This document shows, piece by piece, positions 52,222 to 61,137 of a stretch of DNA of 64,000 nt (the first letter of the stretch is position 1; each line of letters begins with the position of its first letter). The translations under genes and the position numbers were made by a program. The stretch comes from Opitutales bacterium. Its GTDB lineage: Bacteria; Verrucomicrobiota; Verrucomicrobiia; Opitutales; Coraliomargaritaceae. Location of the stretch: NCBI GenBank assembly GCA_018607135.1, contig JABBCA010000105.1:1-64000 (forward strand), read 5' to 3'. The notes under the pieces were generated by a model. The model did not search any database, was not told the origin of the DNA, and saw nothing but the letters and a program-made list of their open reading frames with translations.

Positions 52222-54005
52222 AACCATATTTGAAGTATCTCACGCCGTTAATCCTGCTATTATTGGTGTGGAGCTCAGTGCGTCAGCCGCATCCGATTGG
52301 AGCCTTTAATTATGAAGCCTTCGGTCGGCTCCCAGTGCTCTTGGACGGACGTATTCAGCCAATGGATACGGTTGCTCGAAATTCACTGCTTATCTTATCA
52401 TCTAAAAGTTCGCCTCGCGTGGAAGTTGCTGGAGAGCCAGTTAAGCTCGTGCCAGCCGAATGGCTGGCGACGATTCTATTGAACCCTGAGGTAGCGAATC
52501 AATGGGCTATGATTCGTATTTATAATGAAGAGCTGAAAGATCAACTTGGGCTGCCTTTAGAGGTGAAGGATTTTTCGTTTAATGAGCTCGAGCCGTTCTT
52601 TGGCGAGATTGAGCTGCAGGCTACTGCCGCGAGGCAAATTGAAGGTCCGCGGCGTGATGCATTTCAACGCGCTAGCGTGAAGCTCTATGATAAGCTGATC
52701 CTGCACCTGCGTATGAGTCAGTCGATTTGGCTTTATGATCAAGACAGTATAGCTGGGGAGTGGGGCACTTTTACGAAACACATTGCAAGCCCCGCTGAAA
52801 AGCCGGGGCTGAGTGATCTGCTTCGTGAGCGTTATGGTCGTATGGCGGAGATGTCGTTGCTGCGCGTGATCCCTGAATCAGATGAGGTGTTCTTGACGAT
52901 CGGTCAGGCTCAGCTCGCTGGATTGGATAAAGGACAAGCGCATCCACTGGTGGCTATCTATTTGAACATTGCCGAGGCTTATCAAGCAGGGCAGGTGGAT
53001 CGATTTAATGTGTTGTTGGATCAAGTTGGTTTGGCATTTGAAAGCTATGCGCCTTCTTCTCGTGTGGAGGTCGAGCAAGCTTACAATGCGTTCAATCCAT
53101 TGTTGCGTGCGATGGTTGCCTACTTGTTGGGCGGCATTCTGGTGTGCGTTGCTTGGGTTCGCTGGCCCGAACGCCTCTTGCCTGCTGCAAGCTGGGCAAT
53201 CGGTATAGGATTGGTCTTTCATACCGTAGGTTTGCTGCTGAGGATGTATCTCCAAGGCAGGCCACCCGTTACGAACTTGTATTCGTCGGCTGTCTTTGTG
53301 GGGTGGGGCGCGACCTTATTTGGTCTGATTATAGAACGACGTAACAAGCAAGGCCTGGGTGCTTTGACGGCAGCGGCGATTGGGTTTTCGACTTTAGTTG
53401 TGGCGCAAGGATTGGCTGCGAGCGGTGATACGCTTGAACAAATGCAGGCCGTTCTAGATTCGAACTTTTGGTTAGCAACGCATGTGGTGACGATCACGCT
53501 TGGTTACTCCGCAACCTTCCTTGCTGGCTTCATTGGGATCGCCTACGTGTTGCGATTATGCGCGAATTCATTAGATAAGCAGTTCGTGCGACAGACTGCG
53601 ACACTTGCCTTTGGTATTTCCTTATTTGCGCTTTTATTGAGCTTCGTCGGCACCGTGCTCGGTGGCATCTGGGCCGATCAGTCATGGGGGCGATTCTGGG
53701 GATGGGATCCGAAGGAGAATGGCGCCGTGATGATTGTGATTTGGAATGCCGTTATCTTGCACGCGAAGTTATCGGGCATGTTGCGCGATCATGGTATCTT
53801 ACTTGCTGTGATCTTTGGTAATGTGATCACCGCGTTTTCATGGTTTGGAGTGAATATGTTAGGCATCGGCCTGCACTCGTATGGTTTTATGGATCAAGCG
53901 TTCTTTTGGTTAATCCTTTTTTGTGGGAGTCAGCTTTTAATCATCCTGTTGGGGGCGGCACGTGGTGCTTTCGTCAGTCGTTCGAAGGGAGCTGCACATG
54001 GTTAA
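52218..54005 (+). CDS. ccsA: CcsA/ResC-type cytochrome c heme lyase subunit
   Basis: Heme-handling protein of System II. The 595-residue product has one N-terminal helix, a soluble periplasmic region to about residue 290, then about eight helices including the WWD motif (IWADQSWGRFWGWDPKENGA) and flanking His residues. GTG start at 52218 overlapping the resB stop. Its location in the operon suggests dedicated maturation of the multiheme cytochrome. Ends 8 bases into the next gene. Confidence 0.92.
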   Translation: MKPYLKYLTPLILLLLVWSSVRQPHPIGAFNYEAFGRLPVLLDGRIQPMDTVARNSLLILSSKSSPRVEVAGEPVKLVPAEWLATILLNPEVANQWAMIRIYNEELKDQLGLPLEVKDFSFNELEPFFGEIELQATAARQIEGPRRDAFQRASVKLYDKLILHLRMSQSIWLYDQDSIAGEWGTFTKHIASPAEKPGLSDLLRERYGRMAEMSLLRVIPESDEVFLTIGQAQLAGLDKGQAHPLVAIYLNIAEAYQAGQVDRFNVLLDQVGLAFESYAPSSRVEVEQAYNAFNPLLRAMVAYLLGGILVCVAWVRWPERLLPAASWAIGIGLVFHTVGLLLRMYLQGRPPVTNLYSSAVFVGWGATLFGLIIERRNKQGLGALTAAAIGFSTLVVAQGLAASGDTLEQMQAVLDSNFWLATHVVTITLGYSATFLAGFIGIAYVLRLCANSLDKQFVRQTATLAFGISLFALLLSFVGTVLGGIWADQSWGRFWGWDPKENGAVMIVIWNAVILHAKLSGMLRDHGILLAVIFGNVITAFSWFGVNMLGIGLHSYGFMDQAFFWLILFCGSQLLIILLGAARGAFVSRSKGAAHG

Positions 54006-55977
54006 GGCGATGAAGCAGAAGTCGAAGCTTGGCCCAATAGTCATTATAGGAAACGGAATGGTGAGTTGGCGCTTGTGCCGTAGCTTAGTGGAGCTGGGTG
54101 TGCATGAGAGGCGTTCAATTCTAGTTTTTGGTGATGAAATACAACCCGCTTATGATCGGGTGAATCTAACCAAGTATTTTGATCTCGAGAAGTCGGATGA
54201 TTTACTGCTCTCAAATGCAGAGTGGTATGCGTCACACGATATCGCTTTGCATATAGGGCGAAAGATCATCCGTTTAGACCCACAGCAAAAGCTCGTGGTC
54301 GATGATCAAGGGCAAGAGTATGCGTATGCCGATTGCGTATTGGCTACCGGGAGTCGTGCATTTGTTCCGCCGATCGAAGGGGCTGCAAATGAGAATGTCT
54401 TTGTTTATCGGACGATTGAAGATATCGAGGCGATCAAAGCAGCTGCGCAAGGTGCACGCCGCGGTCTGGTGATTGGTGGTGGTTTGCTTGGCTTAGAGGC
54501 TGCGAATGTTTTAAAAGACCTTGGCCTAGAGACTTGTGTTGTGCAGGCGGCGAGTGGCTTGATGAGTCGTCAGCTCAACGAGGATGGATCTGGCTATTTG
54601 TTGCGTGAGGTCGCGGCGCTTGGGATGAGTGTGCGCCTGCGGACGAATACTCAACGTATTCAAAAAACGGCGACAAAGCTCGAAGTTGAGTTTAATCATG
54701 GAGATCCTCTTGAGGTTGATCTGGTGATTATCGCTGCTGGCATTCGACCTCGAGATGAACTGGCTGAGGAGGCCGGACTTCAAACCGCAGCGCGAGGAGG
54801 CTTTATTGTTGATGATCATCTGGAAACTAAGGTTGGGCATGTTTATGCGATTGGCGAGTGCGCTTCGCATCGAGGCGAAGTCTATGGCTTAGTGGCTCCT
54901 GGTTATGAGATGGCTGATTGTTTGGCGCAGCGCCTAGCGAGTAAAAAGAATGCACGTTATCGCGGTAGTGATTCCTCATGCCGCTTGAAACTTTTGGGAG
55001 TCGAAGTCGGGACTTTTGGTGATTATCTACAAGAAGGAGTATATCATGTGCATCGCGGAGCGCGCAGTTACCGTTCTTTGGTTTTTCGTCGGTCCAAATT
55101 AATTGGTGCGACCGTTATTGGCGATTGGAGTGAAATCGCTGAAATCGAACGGGCCGTCAAAGAGGGCCGAACATTTAGTAAAGGAATGCGCCGTCATTTC
55201 GAGCGCACTGGAGATTTATTTGGTGAGTCGATGATCACCAGCGTGATTCATTGGCCAGATACGGCGATTGTTTGTAACTGCACGCGCACGAGTTGTGGCA
55301 CATTGCGCGAAGCGGTGGGTGCGGGTTGCTTAACAGTCGCTGCGTTGACGGAGCGCACTGGGGCTGGGGGCGTGTGCGGTTCCTGTATGCCTCAGTTGGC
55401 TGACTTTGTGGGTGAAGATGTAGGCCAAGTGCTGGATGTGGCGCGACCCAAGGGAGGGATGCTGCTCATGATTTCTGCGATCATTGCGCTGATAGTTTGC
55501 TTGGGCTTTATTTTGGGGCCACCTGTGCCTGCTGCGAAAACTGTGCAGAGCACCTATTACGAGTTCACGCAGATTTGGCAGGATTCGTTCACAAAAAAAG
55601 TTACTGGCTATACGATTGCCGGCTTGTCGCTCTTTGCAATTTTACTCTCTGCGCGCAAGCGCTTTCGATGGCTGAACTTCGGTAATTATGGTTTTTGGCG
55701 GGCGGCGCATTCGTGGCTGGGGGTGACTACACTGCTTGGTATATTCTTTCACACAGGGCTGAATTTCGGTGAAAATTTAAATTTCTGGCTGCTCATTTGT
55801 TTTCTAGGGTTGAACCTAGCGGGTGGTCTTGCCGCAATTGCTGTGGCTGCTGAGAAGCGCTTTTCAGGTCCTGTCGGAGCACGTCTTCGAGGTGTGGCGA
55901 CGAAGGCACATATTGTATTCTTTCTTCCTTATCCGGTCTTACTCGGATTTCACATTGCTAAGGTCTATCTCTACTAA
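53998..55977 (+). CDS. NirB-like FAD oxidoreductase fused to Bfd-type [2Fe-2S] and bis-heme b membrane domains
   Basis: A 659-residue fusion. Residues 10-400 are a NirB-type pyridine-nucleotide:FAD oxidoreductase (IVIIGNGMVSWRLC, LATGSRAFVPP, LVIGGGLLGLEAANVL, YAIGECASHRGEVYGL). Residues 420-465 are a Bfd-like cluster site with Cys 426, 428, 460 and 463. The siroheme reductase part of NirB is absent; instead residues 490-656 form about five helices with His 571/585 and His 638/652, each pair 14 apart in a helix, as in bis-heme b ferric-reductase-like proteins. This suggests NAD(P)H-FAD-[2Fe-2S]-heme b transfer to the periplasm. Start ATG at 53998. Confidence 0.85.
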   Translation: MVKAMKQKSKLGPIVIIGNGMVSWRLCRSLVELGVHERRSILVFGDEIQPAYDRVNLTKYFDLEKSDDLLLSNAEWYASHDIALHIGRKIIRLDPQQKLVVDDQGQEYAYADCVLATGSRAFVPPIEGAANENVFVYRTIEDIEAIKAAAQGARRGLVIGGGLLGLEAANVLKDLGLETCVVQAASGLMSRQLNEDGSGYLLREVAALGMSVRLRTNTQRIQKTATKLEVEFNHGDPLEVDLVIIAAGIRPRDELAEEAGLQTAARGGFIVDDHLETKVGHVYAIGECASHRGEVYGLVAPGYEMADCLAQRLASKKNARYRGSDSSCRLKLLGVEVGTFGDYLQEGVYHVHRGARSYRSLVFRRSKLIGATVIGDWSEIAEIERAVKEGRTFSKGMRRHFERTGDLFGESMITSVIHWPDTAIVCNCTRTSCGTLREAVGAGCLTVAALTERTGAGGVCGSCMPQLADFVGEDVGQVLDVARPKGGMLLMISAIIALIVCLGFILGPPVPAAKTVQSTYYEFTQIWQDSFTKKVTGYTIAGLSLFAILLSARKRFRWLNFGNYGFWRAAHSWLGVTTLLGIFFHTGLNFGENLNFWLLICFLGLNLAGGLAAIAVAAEKRFSGPVGARLRGVATKAHIVFFLPYPVLLGFHIAKVYLY

Positions 55978-57323
55978 TGTTTAAGGCAATAAAGGCAAAT
56001 CTCTTCTGGCTCATACTTGTGGGCGCATTGGCAGCTTATCTCAGCTTTGCACTCATTGGTGGTGCTGAACATGAGTTCATGCCTGGGCAAACTACGCATG
56101 GGCATCATCAAATTGAAATGGCTTGCTCGGTGTGTCATACCACTGGCATGGGCGTGAAGCAGGACTCATGTAATGAATGTCACCAGGAGGAGCTCACTCG
56201 TGTCGATGATTCACACCCGGTGATTAAATTCAAAGATCCGCGCAATGCATCTCGCTTGGAACAATTGGACGCACGTTACTGCATTACTTGTCACCGAGAG
56301 CATCAACCTGAAATTACCAATTCAATGGGTGTGACTTTGCCTGAGGATTATTGTTATTATTGTCACCAAGAGATCGGCGACGAGCGACCTTCGCATAAGG
56401 ACTTTGCATTCGATTCATGCGCGACTGCTGGCTGTCATAATTTTCATGATAATAGTGCGCTCTACGAACGTTTCTTGGCGAGCCATTTGGACGAGCCCGA
56501 CTTCAAGGAAGTCGCAAAGCAGCGCCTGCGAAGCTATTACGACAACCCCGATCATACAAAGGGTGATGCACTGGAGCACGCTGATGCGGATATGCCCGAC
56601 GACGCGCAGCACACGCATCGTATATTACATGATTGGTCGACTACCGCACATGCTGCTGTGGGTGTGAACTGCACCGATTGTCATAATGTGAAAGACACGG
56701 AGACAGGTGCGATTACATGGCAAGATAGGCCTGGCTACACGTCCTGCCAAGAGTGCCATAAGCACGAAACTAAAGGCTTCCTTGAGGGCAAACACGGGAT
56801 GCGTTTGGCTCAAGGTTTGAGCCCGATGACGCCAAGTATGGCGAAAATACCGATGCGCGCTGAAGCAGCGCATAGTGAGTTGACCTGTGCCTCCTGCCAC
56901 GATAGCCACCGCTTTAATACCAAGACCGCTGCAGTCGATGCCTGCTTGCAGTGCCACAATGATGATCACTCAACCGCCTACAAGGAGTCGCCACACTTTA
57001 AGCTCTTTATCGATGCGCAGCGTGGTTTGAAATCGTCCGACGAGGCGGTGAGCTGTGCGACTTGCCACATGCCACGTGTTGAGAAGACTGAGTTTGGCGA
57101 GACGATCACAATTGTAGATCATAATCAAAACAACAGTCTGCGCCCGAATGATAAGATGATCCGAAGCTCATGTATCCAGTGTCACGGACTTCAGTTTACA
57201 CTGAATGCTTTGGCGGATCGCGATTTGATCGACCGAAATTTTAAGGGGAAGCCGAGTGTCTTTGTCGAGAGTCTAGAGCTCGCTCGCGAAGAAAAGGAAC
57301 GCACCGAGGCTGCCAAGAAATGA
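55977..57323 (+). CDS. Membrane-anchored 11-heme cytochrome c (HAO/NrfA-superfamily-like)
   Basis: A 448-residue cytochrome with an uncleaved-looking N-terminal helix (LFWLILVGALAAYLSFALIGG). Ten CXXCH sites start at residues 50, 65, 102, 126, 232, 257, 304, 323, 360 and 399, plus CX4CH at 148-154. The C-terminal half has CATCHMPR, VDHNQN, KMIRSSCIQCHG and ALADRDLI, recalling octaheme hydroxylamine-oxidoreductase and nitrite-reductase relatives. No CXXCK site of classic NrfA is seen. The gene overlaps the fusion oxidoreductase by one base (TAATG). Likely terminal reductase; substrate unproven (nitrite, NO or hydroxylamine). Confidence 0.88.
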   Translation: MFKAIKANLFWLILVGALAAYLSFALIGGAEHEFMPGQTTHGHHQIEMACSVCHTTGMGVKQDSCNECHQEELTRVDDSHPVIKFKDPRNASRLEQLDARYCITCHREHQPEITNSMGVTLPEDYCYYCHQEIGDERPSHKDFAFDSCATAGCHNFHDNSALYERFLASHLDEPDFKEVAKQRLRSYYDNPDHTKGDALEHADADMPDDAQHTHRILHDWSTTAHAAVGVNCTDCHNVKDTETGAITWQDRPGYTSCQECHKHETKGFLEGKHGMRLAQGLSPMTPSMAKIPMRAEAAHSELTCASCHDSHRFNTKTAAVDACLQCHNDDHSTAYKESPHFKLFIDAQRGLKSSDEAVSCATCHMPRVEKTEFGETITIVDHNQNNSLRPNDKMIRSSCIQCHGLQFTLNALADRDLIDRNFKGKPSVFVESLELAREEKERTEAAKK

Positions 57324-57329
57324 CCTAAG

Positions 57330-58400
57330 TTATAAGCTGCACCCTTGCGAGGTCTCGCAATTGGGGCGGGCGACGAGGCCTTTGATTGGCTCGTCGGGAA
57401 AGGGGGTTTCGGCGCGGCCGTTGTTGACTAAGTGGCGATCACAGATCACATCGAGTTCATCTTTGGATTTTGCACGGCGCATCTCGTGAAGGAATTTTCC
57501 GTCTACATCTACGCCCAGTCCGACGAAGTTGAGGAACTTCTTCATGTGGTTGATGTGATAGACTCCGTTGCGATCCGTGTGGCTGGTCGCTACGATCAAA
57601 TCTTCGATATATTCGCGCACATCGCCCAGTGTGGGTTGGAACACCGGTTCGCCGGCAAAGTGTTCGCGGTGTTGGCGAAAGATCCACGGGTTGCGAATGC
57701 AAGAGCGGCCGATCATGAGGCCTGCGCTCTTGGTCTCGTCGAGCACCCATTGGCCTTTTTGGACGGAGGTGACGTTGCCATTGGCGAGCACGGGGCAGGC
57801 CATGCGTTCTGCGGCGCGTTTGATGTATTCGTAGTGCACCTCGCTGCGATAAGCTTCCTTGACCGTGCGGGCATGGAGACTCAGTAAATCGACATCATGC
57901 TTCTCAATCAGATCGAGAATGGCTTCAAAGTGCTGATCACTGTCAAATCCGATTCGCATTTTCACTGTAAAGCGTCCAGAGATGGCAGAGCGTAAACAAC
58001 TCAGCACTTCGTCGACTTTGGAGGGCTCGCGTAGGAGTCCGCCGCCGACGTTTTTCTTGTAAACCTTCGGTGCGGGGCAGCCCATGTTGAGGTCGATGCC
58101 TGCGACGGGAAGTTCGGCGTCTTCCATCGCCTTTACGGTGCGCTCTAGATCGGGGAGGCTCTCACCAATCAGTTGGCCAAAGATCGGGCGTCCGGTGTCA
58201 TGGTGGCAAATGGAGTCGACGATATGCTTCTCCAGGGTCGAATGCCCGTGCACGCGGAAGTATTCGGTAAAGAGCAGGTCTGGAGCTCCGTATTTACCGA
58301 GCAGGCGCATGAACGGCAGCGTAGTGACGTCTTGCATGGGTGCAAGTGCGGTCCACGGTTGTCCCGGGATCAAAGCAGCTGGTAGTGGCATTGGTCTCAT
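57330..58400 (-). CDS. dus: tRNA-dihydrouridine synthase
   Basis: FMN enzyme reducing uridine to dihydrouridine in tRNA. The 356-residue product has APMQDVTTLPFMRLL, the catalytic Cys in MGCPAPKVYKKNVGGGLL, the conserved VKMRIGFDSD and LANGNVTS segments. The subtype (A, B or C) is not decided by eye. Convergent with the multiheme cytochrome gene, with a 6-base gap. Last gene of a three-gene minus-strand run. Confidence 0.93.
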   Translation of the reverse strand: MRPMPLPAALIPGQPWTALAPMQDVTTLPFMRLLGKYGAPDLLFTEYFRVHGHSTLEKHIVDSICHHDTGRPIFGQLIGESLPDLERTVKAMEDAELPVAGIDLNMGCPAPKVYKKNVGGGLLREPSKVDEVLSCLRSAISGRFTVKMRIGFDSDQHFEAILDLIEKHDVDLLSLHARTVKEAYRSEVHYEYIKRAAERMACPVLANGNVTSVQKGQWVLDETKSAGLMIGRSCIRNPWIFRQHREHFAGEPVFQPTLGDVREYIEDLIVATSHTDRNGVYHINHMKKFLNFVGLGVDVDGKFLHEMRRAKSKDELDVICDRHLVNNGRAETPFPDEPIKGLVARPNCETSQGCSL

Positions 58401-58405
58401 TCAGA

Positions 58406-58693
58406 CTAATTACCATGCGCGTGTTCTGAATACTGCTGCAATGATTTTTGCTTAATTTTTCTAAACCCGGTCAGCCCGTCCCATGACATTTTTAGAAAGG
58501 CAGCGGCGATTACCATGACCACTAAGTTCGCGAAACCATCTTCGACGAGATTCTCAGGTCGATTCGCACGATCCAATAAAATCCACATTAGGGAGTAGAG
58601 GTGCGAAGCGATCGTTAAGGACCAGAGCAGCAGCGAGAGTGAGAGCACGCACCTTGCGCATAGACTGAGGCAGCTGATCAAATGTTTTTTCAT
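58406..58693 (-). CDS. Small membrane protein of unknown function
   Basis: A 95-residue protein with two hydrophobic helices (about residues 8-40 and 52-68) and a basic C-terminal end. Not recognised. It sits between the nuclease gene and dus with gaps of 9 and 5 bases, which supports it being a real member of this transcript. Confidence 0.6.
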   Translation of the reverse strand: MKKHLISCLSLCARCVLSLSLLLWSLTIASHLYSLMWILLDRANRPENLVEDGFANLVVMVIAAAFLKMSWDGLTGFRKIKQKSLQQYSEHAHGN

Positions 58694-58702
58694 GTGGATT
58701 AA

Positions 58703-59146
58703 TTAGCTGTCTTGTTTAAGGATTTTTTCTAGAATCTCAGTCATGTCGTCGACCGAATCGATCACTGATTGTGCTGAATAGATGGGCTTGCTAGAAGTGA
58801 GTGCGAGCACGATGGAGTCGCTAGGGCGTGCGTCGATTTCGAGGATTTTGTGACCGAGCTCGTTTTCCATGGAGACAATGAGACGAGCAAAGAAAGTGCC
58901 TTCTTCCACATCATTGATGACGACTCGCTCGACCTCCGCGCCAAATCCATCGAATAAATTCATGATCAAGTCGTGGGTCATCGGGCGCTCGAGTTGCTCG
59001 CCGTTGACAGCGCGTTGAATCGCTTCGCCGATGCCTTGGTCAACATAGATCACAAAGGTCTTATCTTCATTGCCCAAGAATACGGCGCACCCATTTGAGG
59101 TGGGCATGACTCCTTTGATTTCGATACAGACGACGTTGTTATCCAT
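58703..59146 (-). CDS. Bifunctional nuclease (BFN/DUF151) family protein
   Basis: A 147-residue protein of the DUF151 family, related to T. maritima TM0160 and plant bifunctional nucleases. Key segments are VFLGNEDKTFVIYVDQGIGEAIQRAV, TFFARLIVSM and EIDARPSDSIVLAL, the last being the family signature. The start at 59146 (MDNNVVCIEIKGV) is preferred over an ATG 54 bases upstream. Nuclease activity is known for only a few members. Divergent from aroK. Confidence 0.9.
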   Translation of the reverse strand: MDNNVVCIEIKGVMPTSNGCAVFLGNEDKTFVIYVDQGIGEAIQRAVNGEQLERPMTHDLIMNLFDGFGAEVERVVINDVEEGTFFARLIVSMENELGHKILEIDARPSDSIVLALTSSKPIYSAQSVIDSVDDMTEILEKILKQDS

Positions 59147-59236
59147 TGGTATAACTATGTCGTCTCGTGTGTTTGCTTCAAGTGTTATCAGGCAATTCAT
59201 CGCAAGGCGTCACTTTTTTATCGCGCTGGACTTGAT

Positions 59237-59797
59237 GTGTTCTGCACAATTCGTGAAGTGAAGAAAACAACAAGAAACAAGAAACCGAATCTCTACTTAG
59301 TCGGTTTCATGGGGGTAGGGAAGTCTGCGATCGGGCGCCGTTTAGCGCGCGAGATGGGCTACCAGTATCTTGATTCTGATCATGTGATCGAAGAGCAAAC
59401 TGGAAAGCGTATTCCAGAGATCTTTGCGGCTGAAGGGGAAGCGCGTTTTCGTCAGTATGAACGAGCGTTCATCGAGTCTGGGCATCCAGATGAGCAGTGT
59501 GTGGTTTCGACTGGAGGCGGCCTTGTGGTGCAGCCTGGTATGTCGGACTTGTTGAAGACTAAGGGGGTGGTGATTTGCCTATTTGCTTCCGCTGAAAGTA
59601 TTATCGAGCGCACCAGTCGTAATAAAAATCGTCCGTTGCTAAATGTCGAAAATCCGGCAGAGCGAGTCAGGGAATTGCTGGGGGAGCCGATCTACATGAA
59701 CTCGGGTGCCTGTATTTCGACAGAGCGGCGTAGTATTGTAGAGATTGTCCGTCATATTAAACGGAGCTATGCACAGTGTGTGCGCAAGTGGCGCTAA
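59237..59797 (+). CDS. aroK: Shikimate kinase
   Basis: Phosphorylates shikimate in aromatic amino acid synthesis. The 186-residue product has the P-loop LVGFMGVGKSAIGRRLA, LDSDHVIEEQTGK, FRQYERAFI, VVSTGGGLVV and the lid Arg in RTSRNKNRPLL. A GTG at 59258 is an alternative start that would give a more usual length (179). Followed by the 6S RNA locus. Confidence 0.93.
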   Translation: MFCTIREVKKTTRNKKPNLYLVGFMGVGKSAIGRRLAREMGYQYLDSDHVIEEQTGKRIPEIFAAEGEARFRQYERAFIESGHPDEQCVVSTGGGLVVQPGMSDLLKTKGVVICLFASAESIIERTSRNKNRPLLNVENPAERVRELLGEPIYMNSGACISTERRSIVEIVRHIKRSYAQCVRKWR

Positions 59798-60019
59798 GCT
59801 GTTGCCGGTGGGTGTATTTTGAGCGACATCGAAGCTAAGCAATGGATTCAGTTCTATGTTCGGGCTAACTCGTAAAGGGTAGCTTCAAGGTCGCCGAAGC
59901 GGTAACGCTTTGGGGTGTGTGAAGTCGGGCGGCAATTCGTCCACAATCTTACGATTTCGGCTACAGTTACCCCTTGGAAATAAGTTTACCTATTTTAGCG
60001 ACAAAGGTGTGCTTTCCAG
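59798..60019. other. Unassigned spacer between aroK and the 6S RNA promoter
   Basis: About 220 bases without a convincing open frame. It holds a small stem-loop (AAGCG at 59897 with CGCTT, around GTAA). Nothing else is recognised; it could contain an upstream promoter for the 6S RNA. Confidence 0.4.
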
Positions 60020-60047
60020 TTGATTCGAGCGGGCACTGAGCTATTGT
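60020..60047 (+). promoter_or_regulatory. Promoter of the 6S RNA
   Basis: TTGATT (60020-60025), a 16-base spacer and TATTGT (60042-60047) match the sigma-70 pattern. The predicted start near 60053-60055 agrees with the 5' end expected from the 6S closing stem. Confidence 0.6.
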
Positions 60048-60053
60048 TCAACC

Positions 60054-60236
60054 AACCCTGCAGTGTTCGATATTAACTGGAGTGTCTGTCCTTTACTCTT
60101 TCGCAATCGGGAGCTTGCCCTCTTCGGTGGTTGTCCAGCCGTCAATCGGAAGACATAAACCGCGGAGAAAGCACCCACCTTAGACGCAAAAGGCTAAGAA
60201 CTCCCCTTTAAACGGCACAGGTGGGGCTTTTTTGCG
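60054..60236 (+). ncRNA. ssrS: 6S RNA
   Basis: 6S RNA mimics an open promoter and sequesters sigma-70 RNA polymerase. Recognition is by segments in the right order: CCTGCAGTGTTCG at the 5' side of the closing stem; CCGTCAATCGGAAGAC then ATAAACCGCGG on the 3' side of the apical stem (E. coli: CCGTCCGAGAAGCCTTAAAACTGCG); CACCTTAGAC...AAAAGGCTAAG (E. coli: CACCTTGAACCAAGGGTTCAAGG); and ACGGCACAGGTGGGG closing. The length of about 180 bases is typical and a T6 run ends it. No covariance model was run. Confidence 0.8.
60174..60236 (+). terminator. 3' stem and T-run of the 6S RNA locus
   Basis: CCCACCT pairs with AGGTGGG across the 3' part of the 6S RNA, and GGGGC is followed by T6 at 60228-60233. 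The second arm would also be used in the RNA's own closing stem, so the two folds compete. Transcription probably stops here before the convergent proC. Confidence 0.5.
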
Positions 60237-60321
60237 TCTGGAGTTAAGCAGCAAGGCTCACCTGTCCATGTCTCGACGAGTTCAATCCAAACCTGACGGG
60301 CAGGCATGTTCGTCTTCCTTT

Positions 60322-61128
<807 letters not shown>

Positions 61129-61137
61129 AGTGTTGTC

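Noticed and set aside
54000-57323. Classic NirBD or NrfHA nitrite reductase
   Set aside because: The NirB siroheme domain, NirD, and the CXXCK site of NrfA are all missing, so a standard label would be misleading.
59798-60321. tmRNA, SRP RNA or RNase P RNA in the aroK-proC gap
   Set aside because: The conserved SRP GGAAGCAGCC-type loop, tmRNA acceptor/TPsiC ends with a tag frame, and the RNase P GAGGAAAGTC-type core were not found; 6S segments fit better.
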